From the NCBI GenBank assembly GCA_027604005.1, contig JADGJT010000008.1:62001-126000 (forward strand): DNA of 64,000 nt. The letters are read 5' to 3'. Positions 8,752-20,500 of the stretch are shown here, piece after piece. Position numbers and translations under genes: made by a program. Origin of the DNA: Dinochytrium kinnereticum (lineage: Eukaryota; Chytridiomycota; Chytridiomycetes; Chytridiales; Chytridiaceae). Under the pieces are notes generated by a model, which did no database searches, was not told the origin of the DNA, and worked only from the letters and a program-made list of their open reading frames with translations. Each line of letters begins with the position of its first letter. The first letter of the stretch is position 1.

Positions 8752-10821
8752 ATGAGGGTAATGGAACCACAACATCAACATGAGGACGGACGTTGCCATC
8801 CATTGCAGCATCAGGTTGCCTTGAAACCGCACCTTCTCTGGCTACCAGAGGAGATCATGATTCAGATCTTCAGGAGTTGCAGGCCAGCAGACCTCTGCAC
8901 CGTTGCAAAATCATGCAAACGACTCGCGTTCATTGCTGGCCTCGATGCCATATGGAAGCCTATCGCCTCCGCCATGTACAAGCCCGCCTTTACAAACACT
9001 TCCGATATATCCCCAGTAGGATTCAATTCCACGGCTCTTCCGAGTGCTCCGTTGCATCTGAATAGCGACCCGGCAACGTCAATGCCTTGTGAATCTTGTC
9101 CTTCTAACGCCCATCCTCCACAATCTCCTTGCTGCCCAGGCCCAAGAAGAGATTCCAGCTCTTCTCAGCAGCTTTCGTCAGTTACTGGGATGTCACCAAA
9201 TAGCGGACACGGCTTATATCCTCCACGAGACACTGCCTGCACACATACTCGAGAGTTATCCACATCCTTATCACCATCTATCCCAGAGTCAGGCTTACCA
9301 GCATCTTCATCACCCTTGAAATCATGCCCGACCACATCAATCACTGGATTTTCCCTTCTCGATGGAGCTGCTTCTACCCTCCCTACCCTCCCTCTTCCAG
9401 CTTCGGGATTCAAACCCTTTTTGGCTTCACTCTCGGTCAACAGATGCTTTCGATGTGGAAAAGATGCTAGGGATAAATCCGTTATCGGCTCTGTTGGACT
9501 GGCTGCATTAAAAACCTTTAAGAGGAGATATTGGTTAGTTTCATATTTAACCCAGACGATTCGGTTCAGTCCAATATCTTTCTATCTCTCTATTTGTAAT
9601 AAATCTTGGTTAACACTTCTGTTTTAGTAAATCATGCCAGAAGAGAGAGCTTGTTACGAAGGCTGAGGCAAAGGACGAGTTTTTGATGACGGAGAAACAA
9701 CTTGCTCAACTGAATTACGTGACAAAGCCCTGGTATAATAAGGTATGATTGGCACTCTATTTTCTACTTTGATACTTACCTCATCATGATCTTGTTTAAA
9801 AAAATAGACATGTGTTCTGTACCTCCGCCCTCAAGTCGAAGATCTAGCCATCCTAAAATGGGGATCCGAACGCGCTCTCTCCGCCGAACGTGAAAGGAGA
9901 CGAACAAATCGCGAAGCTGTCCTCATCTCTGAAGATGTGACAAAATCTGCGTCCTCCGAATTTCTTAGTCAAAGGAGGACTGCTGCCGCAGAAGAGAGTA
10001 CTCTTTCTTCATCCACAGCGACAGTAATAGTCTCCCCTACTTCCGCTGTTACCGCCAATGTATTATCTATCGATGCAGAGTTTGGATTAGGGAATGGCAA
10101 TTTTGGACCGTCTGTCAGCACAAATGAGTCGACGCCTTCTCAGCAGCGAGTAAGGCAGCACTATGAGGATGACGATGATGCAGATGGCGACGAGGATGAA
10201 GATAATGTGGAAGGGTATCCTGAACCATTGTTTTTTATCGGGGCTGGGGAAAATGCTTCTATCACCTCATCCCTTACCTCAGGCGGCTCCACAACATCTT
10301 CTTTCTTTGTAGATTTAAAGATCAAGCGACCTCGAAGGCCGTCTGGCCTTGTGATGATTGATACGGATATGATCTGGAATCAGGGAGACGGGGATATGGG
10401 AACATCGGGCCCTCTGTCTTCAAGAAAGATAGATTCTCCTCAGACTATAGAATCAGACGATATGATGATCTCAGCTACTCCTAATTCCTCCTCATGGATA
10501 CCTCGCTCCTTTGACTATCTTGGGCGAAAGCAGAGCCGGGACTCGACAATGGAGGATGTGGTTCCCACCAAGCCTTTCCGAAGCAAATACTTTGACCGTC
10601 GCCCTTCTTTGGCGGATTCGGGTATCGGGGACTTGTCAACTGATACATTAGTATCTCCTGTGGACCCCCCTCTATCCGCCTCATCTGCCTCCTCCAGCAT
10701 GGTGCCCTGGGAAAAACAAAGTACCTTTCTTCAAACAACGATAGGGGAAGACTTCGCCTCTCCACACCTAAGTCCGACATTAACACCATTGACGGACTTA
10801 AATCCCTGGTCTTCTAACTGA
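8752..10821 (+). CDS. F-box protein with XPA-like zinc region
   Basis: Three exons, 8752-9533, 9628-9742 and 9808-10821, give 636 residues. An F-box sits near the N-terminus (LPEEIMIQIFRSCRPADLC, then CKRLAFIAGLDAIWKP). It is followed by about 150 Ser/Pro-rich residues. Then comes a CFRCGKD...RRYCKSCQKRELVTK segment leading into AEAKDEFLMTEKQLAQL. The two C-x2-C pairs plus the tK.eAK.ef.lte..L helix resemble the XPA zinc-finger/XPA-C arrangement; the second pair is only completed by splicing. The C-terminal 300 residues are disordered, with an acidic run (EDDDDADGDEDEDN) and many Ser/Thr. F-box proteins act as substrate receptors of SCF ubiquitin ligases. The XPA-like part may bind nucleic acid or be structural. 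F-box identity is fairly certain; the XPA relationship is a motif-level inference. Confidence 0.8.
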
Positions 10822-11711
10822 CTCGCCTACGGAGCATTTCCGATCCGGAATCAGAACCCCCTTCATTGAGAAGGAAGATGGTTCAGTGGGTGTGACCGTC
10901 ACGGAATAAAAATAGAAATGTGGGTGGCTCGCTGAAGGTTTTATTACGGTTTCGGTATAACGATGAGGGAGGAATTAAGCCAGGGTCATGTACCTCAAGC
11001 CACTGCGACTGTTGAAACCTCAGCAAGCGGATATCTTCGTCGTAACAGAGAACTATCCGACGATATTAAGATTAGTGACCCGCGACGCCAACGCAATGTC
11101 GATTATCAGATTAATAATGATTAGGATCCTTCGCGATTTGGAAGTAGAAGGAGAGAAATAGATGTGATGGAGCCTGTGCCTCTCTCCTCTTGGGAGTCTT
11201 AAGGTGTCGGTATTGCAATAGTTTTTGAATGGCACGTGGGGGACGTGGGAGACGGTGACGGTGCCGTGGATGCTTGATGCTGGATTCGGACCGAGTGATG
11301 AGGACGATGCATGAGAGCTTAATTATTCACCGATGCATGCTTTTGCCACTGGGATATTCTTTACAACAAAATTTCATGCCCTTTGCAGGCTTTTGTACAT
11401 TATAGTATGGCTTTTTCTTCTTTTCGTAACTTGCTCTTGTCAACATGCTTTTACCCTTTATGTAGTCGATTGAATATTTCTTCTCTGTCTGTTTTCAATT
11501 GCGCAGAAGTTGAATGTCGTTTTCAATAAAATTCAGCACTTGTTGTAGGGATGGTGCAAGATATGTGATTTTCAAAAAAATAATGATTTTTTTTACATAT
11601 GTATATAAATACAGAAAAACAAAAACAAAACCAAAACCAATAACCCTGGAGATATTCATTGAGAATCCATTTTCCACTTCGATCTCTATTTGGTTCTTTA
11701 GTCCTCCCATA
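10822..11711. other. Convergent intergenic region, about 0.9 kb
   Basis: This is the space between two converging genes (F-box + and ankyrin -). It contains AT-rich stretches, for example around 11560-11640, and AATAAA/AATAAAA sequences near 10905 and 11525 that may belong to 3' ends. The open frames here are short, overlap on both strands and have no recognisable motif. I see no RNA gene. Confidence 0.5.
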
Positions 11712-14321
11712 CTATTCCGACTTCGTCTGGAAGGTGAAAGCACTACTCTCTTCTCCACCGACGACATCCAAAAAGCTAGACGAGGTCTGGCTAGCGGATG
11801 CCATTGGCCTGGCGGGGTTCCGAGGCGAGACTGGAAGCATAAAAAGTACATAAGTAAAAATAATAACAACAAAATTTAAGACCAAAAATACCAATTACAG
11901 TACAATGAGACACCAACCTTTTCCAACCGTGGATCGTCCACCAGGACGCGACAACTTGGGCGGTGACCGTACATAGCTTTCGGATGGGCCCCCAAAATCC
12001 AGGTCCGCGCTCAACTTAAATGTGAAAGGTGGGAAAATGGAGAATGACGCTTTCTCAGCATCCTCTAGAGCCTTGCTAATCCTAGGATCGGCCCGAAGGG
12101 TTTCTATCACCATTTTTGTTGAAGAGTCAAACGCGTTCTGAAGTGCCAACTTGTAGGCTGCGTTATTCCTAGCCGTCGGATCAACTCGTGGGTCACTCAG
12201 CAGCAGTTCCACCATATCCCCTTTTAGCTTCTCACCCGCAGTAACGATAGCCTCGTTATCCATCGCCGCCGGATCTACTCGGGGGTCTTCAAGTAGAATC
12301 TTCCCGATCGAAGCGAGACCAGTAGCCGCCGTCATTCTGATCGCGTTGTTGTCTCTGGCGGCAGGGTCGACACGCTTATCAGTCAACAATAGATTGAGGA
12401 CGCCAGTCGCATTCATCTTGCAGGCAACCATTAGAGGCTCATTAGACTGACTAGAGGGATCAACTCTAGCATCCTTCAGTAACATTTCGACCATAGCAAC
12501 TTGGTTATTGGCGCACGCACGTAGCAAGGCCTCATAATTATTGAATGCAGGGTCGACCTTTGGGTGGGCGAGAAGAAGCCTTAGAATGGTTGTGGACGAC
12601 ATACAGCATGCGGTGCAGAGCGCCTCGCTCTTACTAACTGCGTTGTCGAACCGAGAGTCGGCAAGTATTTCTCTCAGAACATCTAGATGTCCTCCCCTGA
12701 CTGCGACTATTAACAGGTCGTAAGCTTCGTCGTCTGACAACTTTATGCCATCAGAAAGAAGAAACGCTCTAACGACCTTTGCGTAGCCGAAAGTGCATGC
12801 CATTTTCAGTCCAGCCCTGTGGCCCAGGTTGGGATCAACACGCTTATCAGCAAGCAGAACAGATACGATATCACTAAAGCCCCGTTCAGCCGCCTTAAGC
12901 AAAGCCTTATTCTCGTCAGCTGTAGGATTTACGCTTGAATCTTCAAGCAGGTACTTGACGAGGTCTAAGTACCCATTCTGGCACGCCGTAATTATAAGTG
13001 AATTGTTATCGAAAGAGAGATCGACTAGTTTCGGCCTCAGAAGCTCCAGTATCAAATCTTGTGAAAGGTTCTCCCGCCCAAGTGACTTCCTTATGGCGTG
13101 CGCGGCCACCTTTGAAGATTCCTTGTTCTCAAGCACATGTTTTACCACGCTCACATTTCCCGCGTATGTGATAGCAAGGTTAAGACCCCCAGAATCCACA
13201 ATTCGCGGGTCCGACAACAAGACTTTCACAACCTCCACCCGTCCAGCCTCTGATGCTTTGCGGAGAGCATAATTATTATCACTCGTGGGATCCACGCGGG
13301 GATCCATCAGAAGCTCTCTGATAGCGGCCACGTCCCCCCTTTCGCAAGCTCGCTTAATAGGTTCATTGTCATTAGCAGCAGGGTCGACACGCGGATCCGA
13401 CAATAGGGCCCTAACAACTTTGCCCGTAGTTGCTTTCCTTATGGCATCATTATTATCGTCTGCAGGATTCACCCGGGGATCAGCTAGGAGTTCAGAGACC
13501 ATTTCAAAGTTCCCTCTTCCGCAGGCGTGTCTAAAGGCTTCATTATAATCGGTCGAAGGATCCACTTTTGGGTTTGATAGGAGGATCTTAAATAGCCTTT
13601 TGTAACCACGGAAGCAAGCTTTTCGAATGGCGAGGTTGGAGTCAATGGTTGGATCGACAAGGTGGCTGGACATCAGCCTCAGGCAGGTTTCCTCAGATCC
13701 AGACTCGATTGCAGCCGATAAAGCCGTGCCATCGCGAAGAATATCCTCAGCCGAAGGATGGGTAATCAATACGCTCACCACGTCAGCATGTCCCAGGCAG
13801 CAAGCTCTACGCAGGGCATCAGTGACATTGGCTTCCAGATGAATTATACGCTGCACCTCCTCGGCCAAGTTTAGACGGGTCAAGAGCATGAGGTCTGCGC
13901 AACCATTTTTGTTTCTCTTCCAGAGTTTTACATCCACAAGTCCCTCCAGTTGCCGATACGCTTCTCTGAGCATCCGACGATGAATATGGCACGGCACAGA
14001 CATGCTGTCAGTAGATACGAGCTTTGAGCAGTAGATCCCGCATACATCAGAGTCAAGACCATTCAAATACAAAGCTGCCGTGAGGTAGTTCAGGCCCAGC
14101 TTTTCCCATTTGAGCTCCCTTGTGTCTGAGGCATCCTTGAAAAGCATCGTAGAGAGCTCATTGGTGCGTACCAGATTCAACTTGGCGAAGGCAAACGAGT
14201 CAAAAGACGCGCGATCATGGACCAAACGACAGAGCAGACGCAGGCGACGCACGGCATAAGGATGGAGGTAAGCCGCGACCTCTTCGAGGAGCTCCACAGT
14301 CAGGGATGTCAGCGATGGCAT
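11712..14321 (-). CDS. F-box-like/ankyrin-repeat protein (about 18 DPRVDP-type repeats)
   Basis: The frame is open from the ATG at 14321 to a stop at 11895 (808 residues). A plausible 87-nt intron (11831-11917, GTTGGT..TTCCAG) would replace the last 7 residues with a Ser-rich tail ending at 11712 (840 residues); I report the longer span. The N-terminus has an F-box-like helix set (LTVELLEEVAAYLHPYAVRR). From about residue 150 the protein is a solenoid of roughly 18 repeats of about 33 residues with the signature LLL.DPRVDPAA.DNEAIR.A...G...VV. The repeats diverge in the middle (for example VDSGGLNLAI). Ankyrin solenoids mediate protein binding; F-box-like N-termini could connect to SCF. I associate such DPRVDP families with chytrid genomes. 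It shares a 180-bp divergent promoter region with the SulP gene. Confidence 0.85.
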
Positions 14322-14501
14322 AGTCGAAACAGTTGACTTCCCATTCTTTTAACTCATGACACTGTAACAAGGGGTTTTTGGTTTCTTCTTTCCACTCGTT
14401 TTCCACCGTTTCTACCATAATAAGTGGCACGAACTGTGGGTTAGCACAATGTGGATTGTGCAGGTCAGCGACAGCGCTTGGTTGGAGTCGTGAGTTATAC
14501 G

Positions 14502-17319
14502 ATGGATAATGAATCGCTGGAGGAAGAGGATGTCTCTGCGTCGTCGAACGCCAATTGCACACCTGCTAACGATGCATTTGCGGACGACGCGGAATTGATC
14601 CCAGTGGCAAAGGATGAGGGGCCAGGCTCCCCCAAGAGAAGAAAGGACGTCTCCCTGAACGTCTCTCTTACACATTCACCCTTGCGAAGTGGTGATAGTC
14701 TTCCTGATCGCCTAGTATTGGAACCATCACCATCCGGTGAAAACCATGCATCCCAAGCCTTCATATCCACAAGCAACACCGCATCCCCTTGGCCATCCGT
14801 CGACGGTAATGAATTGGCATACAACACAATTCCTGATACCAGCCTCAGAGCAGAGAATGACTACCTTAGACTCGGGTATGCCCTCCCGAGAATCAGCTCC
14901 ATGTGAGGGATTTGGGAGCTCATTATTTACCGACGCGTTACGAATATTCTTCCCTATTATTGTATGGCTCCCCAAGTATCAATGGAGTAGCATTTTACCT
15001 GATGTCCTGGCTGGACTCACTTTATCCACACTCGTCATTCCTCAAGCAATGGCATACTCTGGTTTGTTCACCATCTTGAATCCTGTTGTATTTAACTCGT
15101 TCAAGTTATGGCGTCTATGCCTGCCGTTTTTGGACTTTACACCTCCATTGTCCCGGCTGTCATTTACTTTTTCATGGGCTCCTCGCCTTTCCAAAACATC
15201 GGTAAACTCTACTCTAAATTATCATGCATGAATACATAAACAAACTTACCGCTTTGGGCCTTGTCTAGGAACCTTCGCTGTTACATCTGTAATGGTGTCT
15301 GATTTCACGTCCGGCACCCATTCATGGCTTTCTCATGAACTGAATCAAAGCATATCTACAACTACGTCAAGCATAAATCTTTCTGCGTCGAACGCGTCCG
15401 TTCCCCTTAGCCCTGAACTCATTCCCTCAGTAGCCGACATCGGAATCTACCTCACATTTCTTTGCGGAATCATCCTATTAGTTGCCTGGTTTCTCGGCGT
15501 CGGAACTGCCATTTCCCACCTTCTTCCTTCATCCTTGGTGTCAGGATATACCACCGGATCCGCCTTTTTGATCTGCTCGCTGCAGCTAAAGCATCTTTTT
15601 GGATTGAATGCTCGCATGCCTGGAGATGCACCAGGAGAGGAAGCCAGCAAAGGAGGACTATTTGCGATGTTTAAGGCCATCTGGAATATTGCGGCAAATT
15701 TTGGTCGGATTCATCCCCCTACTTTGATTATCGCCGTCTGTACCTTGACGTTCGTCTTACTTTCACGCTGGACCGAGAGTATGTTTATGTCAAAAATCGT
15801 TTGCCTTACATCAAGAATGTCCGATCGGCTTGCTGAATTTCGAAAGCGGTGGGTAAAGAACAGGCACGAAATTAACGGCTCTGTTGCCGAAACTATTGAC
15901 ATTCCTGCTTCTTCGATAAATATTGCGAATACCTCATCTCTTCGTCATAGTATCAGCAATGACCGCCCTCGGCCACCATCAATCTCTATCCTAGCATCGA
16001 TAGACGAGGCTTGCGTTTCATCACTAGTGGAAAGCTACAGTAGGACACCGAATTCGGCCGCACCTCTGCTCAGCGCACGTTTGAATTCGCTGCCGTCTAC
16101 CGCACGGGGAGTGAACCCAAACATTCTTGTGGAAGACTCTTCGAACAGAGATACACCTTTAATATCCCCTAGTCAGACGAGGGTCATTGCAGAACGCCCA
16201 GTTATTCCGGATATTCTACTTGCTGTTATTCTATCCACTACCTTAACAAGTGCTCTTCAACTTCACGAACGCTACGGGGTTAGAGTTATCGGCGAAGTTC
16301 CTGCGGGGATGCCTCACCCTTCACCCCCATGGACTTTGTTCTTTGGCTCAACCGGCGTGCCTGCCTTAGCCACGGACGTTCTGTTTTGGATGACCCTCAG
16401 AATGATCCCTGGTGCCTGCATTTTAGGCGTGGTATCTTATGTTACCACAGTCTCCATCACAAAGACTTTTCAGGATTCAAGATGGTGCAGCAATGATGCT
16501 GATGTTTGTGTCTCCACGCGCCGTCAAGCAGCGATTCCAGAACGCAACGCGACCCTGAAATCCGAGAATGAGTCAGACGTTAATGCTCAGAGTTCCTCAG
16601 TGGCAAGGGGTGAATCATCTATTGTCGAGATCAATGAGGATGAAAACCATGAAACGCAGTTTGGTGCAAATACAAACGAACTGCCCAACTTATCCCCAAA
16701 CCTTCCTCCGCCATCATCTCCAACCGTCAATAGACCTTACCAACGCGTCACCGAACAACCTTCGAACCGCTCCTCTTCAGATACAATTGGCATCGCTAAC
16801 GTCTCTAACGTCGATCTGCTGGCGCTCGCCATCGCGACAACGACTGGTTCCTTCTTCTATTGTTTCGTTCCAAGTGGTTCATTATCCAGAAGCGCGCTTC
16901 TATCCAGCCAGACTGACGCGAAGTCTCACATTGCCTCCCTAATCTCTGTCTGTGTCGTTGTGGCCGTGTTGGCTTGCTTCGCTCAGGTTCTTAAGAACAT
17001 CCCGCTGGCGTGCCTCGCTCTGATTATCATTCTAGCAATGGTACGCGTGCTATGTAATATCAGCGTCGGTGTGAGGCATTTTGAGCAGGCACGGGTCGAT
17101 GTTATGACTCGAAAGCTAAGTTTAGATAACTCAGCTGCTGCAGGGACCGCTTCAGCACCTGACGTCTTGGATCGTATCCTTATCTGCTCGGACGCGCTGA
17201 TTTGGTGGACAACGTTTATGTCCGTCATCATCTTGGATGCTGGCAGTGGCGTCGCCATTGGGATGGTGGTCGTTTTGATATTGAATGGTATTTCTTTGAT
17301 GAAAAGGAGCAAGCCATAG
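14502..17319 (+). CDS. SulP/SLC26-family anion transporter lacking a STAS domain
   Basis: Four exons, 14502-14805, 14849-15061, 15106-15201 and 15269-17319, join in phase to 887 residues. The first two introns are only 43 and 44 nt. After a disordered N-tail of about 140 residues comes the SulP core: LPDVLAGLTLSTLVIPQAMA, then MASMPAVFGLYTSIVPAVIY, then MGSSPFQNIGTFAVTSVMVS. Later segments include TTGSFFYCFVPSGSLSRSAL and FAQVLKNIPLACLALIIILA. Family members carry sulfate or other anions across membranes. A hydrophilic loop of about 150 residues follows the WTESMFM segment, and a second one of about 130 residues follows VVSYVTTVSITKTFQ. The protein ends at ILNGISLMKRSKP directly after the last membrane segment, so the cytoplasmic STAS domain of most eukaryotic SulP proteins is absent. 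Substrate is not assignable. Its 3' end converges on the Sla2-like gene, 237 bp away. Confidence 0.88.
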
Positions 17320-17556
17320 AAGTAAAAAATAAAAGGGTTACAGACTTTAAGAGGGTTCTTTTCTTTTATAATACTTGTGGAAATAACAACCCGTAAGGAG
17401 AAAGGTAAAACTAGGGAAAGGGAAGCAAACATAAAACAGGGAACGAATCTGCCAAAACACATAGCAATCAAACAGGGGGAGGGGAATCCCAATCTGAGAC
17501 CTGGTATTTTTTTTCTTTTTTTTCTTCTTCTCTTTTTCTGTGAAGGATGAGACACC

Positions 17557-20500
17557 CTATTCAGCATCAGCATAACCCTGCTTTCTGATCTCTCCCAGTT
17601 TGTACCGAGCCTGACCAAGCTTCTTCTCAAGTTCAAGGATCTGCACCTGCTGCTCCATCTCCTTAATCTTCATCTCATGCCTGCCCATACGGCCAATCTC
17701 CTCTCGAGCTTGCTCTTCCGCCCGAAGCTTAGCAGCATCACGCGCAGCCTTCACAAGCAGCTTGGTCGCCTCCCTGACAGCGACGGCAGCGTCCTCGAGG
17801 CGGTCCTGGACCTTAGAGAAGGGAACAGCCTTTACTCTCGAAGCGGCCACAAGCTGGGTAGTAGCCACGCCAACCTCCTGAGCAGCAACAATCAGCTGCT
17901 CCATTGAATGACTTCCCTTAACTAAGCCGTCTGCGCATTCCACAAGGTGAGTGGTAGCGACGGCAACAGCCTTGGCAGCGCTCACGAGACCCTCCGTCCA
18001 CTTGTTGTTCTTTTTGTAGAAGGCAGTGGTCGTGGATCCACCCCGACCATGGGAAACAATCTCCTGCTGACAGGCAGTAGCGCATCGAATCAGTTGCTGA
18101 ATGGCGTTCGTCAAGGCCACAGCAGATTTCAGAACAGCAGAGTGCACATTTAAATCAGTGCCAATTGGAGGCCTGGCCATCAAGTCCTCAAGGCGCTTCG
18201 CAGCCTCCTCGATGGCACGTGCGGCTGACTGCATCTCCCTCTCTACGGCGTCTCCAAGGTCACCGCCAAGATTCTCGAGAGACGCCTTAGGGGCCAGCTG
18301 CTCAAGAAGCGGGTTTAATCCAAAGAGACCAATTACTGAGCTTCGAGTCAGCTCGTTGATGTGTTCGGGGCGGCGAGGAGGGTCGACAGAGGAGAGAGGT
18401 CCAGACTTCAGCCTGTCAAAGAAGATGCGTCCAGTCAAGGCCCCTTCTCTGGCCGTTCGGATAATTTCCTCAACATTTTCGTCTTCCTTTGCTAGACGGG
18501 TAACACCTTTTGTGTTATGAAGCAACTGAGAAAGTGATAGCGCAAAAGTGTTTGAAGTGCTGATTGCGTCTGCTTGGTCACCACCCTGAGTGTATGTTCA
18601 ATATTCCTTACTTTAAAAAGGTAACAAACCTGGATGAGGCGGACAAAACTGGCTCCAACGTCGGTGCAGTGGCTAATGGTTTTCTCCAGAAGGGTTTGAA
18701 CGTATTCAGGGGATGCTGTTTGGTTTCCTTCGTGTGAGGGGCTTTCCAATTCATATAAGGCTTCATCAATTCGAATAATACATGACTGGAGAATGTTGTC
18801 TATAGATGAAATTAGCTACGAGGTTTAACAAATGTGGTGCAACGGTAAATAAATAACGGGAGCTCTTACCCATCATTCTATTCAACTGCTCCATGTGTTC
18901 GGATTGGATCTGGTTGAGTTGGGCAAGGAGGGAGGCCTCCGTCTCTTGCTGGGCCTATTTATCATGCATTTAGAGGCCGCCTGCGATTTAAAGAGAGGGT
19001 GAATTCTGAACAAACCTTTTGCAATTGGGCTAATGCCATAAGAGTTTGGTCTAAACCTTGCTGGAGGATGGCAGTTTCTTCACCCTTGGCCTAAAATAGG
19101 CAAAACATTAACAACAAAAGTAAAAAAACAATATTAGGGCTAAGAGATCTGTCGTACCGAACGCTCCCTCTGGACATCCGCCGAGGCTTGCTCTACTTTA
19201 CGGCGCATATCCTCAAGCTCGTCACGATGAACCTAGAACATTTTTGTTCAATCAATCCAAACAAACATTCGAAAAACTCACGGTTCTGGCTCTCTGTAAA
19301 TCGGCAGATGCCTGCTCTAGCTGACGTCTGAGGAAATCGGACTCTTCGCTTTGGGACTAAAGCTAATAAGATTCTAAAAAAAAAGCTCATAGGCTATACC
19401 GAACGGGTTTTCATCATGTCTGCCAAAGCAGTGTCTAATCGCCTCCTCAAATCTTCAGTTTCCTCAGTATGAGCCTAAATTAGTCAGTAAAAACCACGCC
19501 ATAATATCTTACAGTTTTTGACTTTTGAAGATCTGTGGAGGCCAAGTCAAGCCTCCTTCTCAAATCATCAATCTGCTCTTGCCTCGCCTGCACTCAAAAG
19601 GTTACTATCAAGGGTCTCCGTCGCTTTTATCTTTTCTCACCATAAGATCACTTTTCGCCTTGTCAAGGTCTTTTCGAACATCGTCCGCCATCTTGCCTGA
19701 GTTATCCTTTATGTCCTTGAACTTATTCAACAAATCCAGGTGCTCCTTCCTGAGCTGAGCATATAGCTTAGCCAAAGCTTCATATTTTTGCTTCCATTGA
19801 GCGAGTTCCTCTAAAAACAATATTACAAAAAAAAAGCATGAACTAAAAACCAAAAAAAAAGAGTGGGTAAAGGAAAAGAACAAGTACATGGAAGTAAAAT
19901 GAATCGAATTACCTTGAAGGCGCCTGACAGCGTCATCATCTCTGGGCATCATAGACATTTGAGACAATTGTTGCTCCAGAGATCGAACCCTCTAAAAACA
20001 ATAGCTCGTTTAATTCAAGGAAGATAAAGTTATGAAGAATCAGGGGTAAAAAATAGAAAAATGCGAGCACAACCTACCCGATCATACTGTTCAATAGTCT
20101 CACGGTCTCTAGAAGTCTGATTCTGAAGGTTCTGAAGCAAAGACTGAGAATCCATCAGGCGGGAATTCATCATCTGCTGCTCAAGAGCCTGTTGCTGCTG
20201 CTGCTGTTGGAGCTGAAGCTGACGCTGGCGTTCTTCCTCAGCGCGACGCTGCTGCTCCAATAAGGCAGTCTGCCTTTGAAGCTCCATGGTTCGCTGCTGA
20301 TCGATCTGCCGCTGAAGCTCAAGCTGCTGTTGTTGCTGGCGTTGAAGCTCAGCCTGCTGATCCCTCTGACGGCTGAGCTCAGCCTCACGAGCCTCGCGGT
20401 TCTGGGCCTGAATGCGAGCGTTCTCGGCACGGATCTGTGCCTCAAGCTGGAATTGCGTAAACATATCAGGGGAGGTGTCCAAATAATTAATGGCAGATCA

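Noticed and set aside
12541..13842. Series of plus-strand frames opposite the ankyrin gene
   Set aside because: They are antisense shadows of the repeats; the periodic Ser/Thr/Arg pattern follows from the DPRVDP codons.
19981..19995. tRNA B-box-like sequence (GGGTTCGATC on the minus strand)
   Set aside because: It lies inside an SLA2 exon, and no cloverleaf or A-box can be placed around it.
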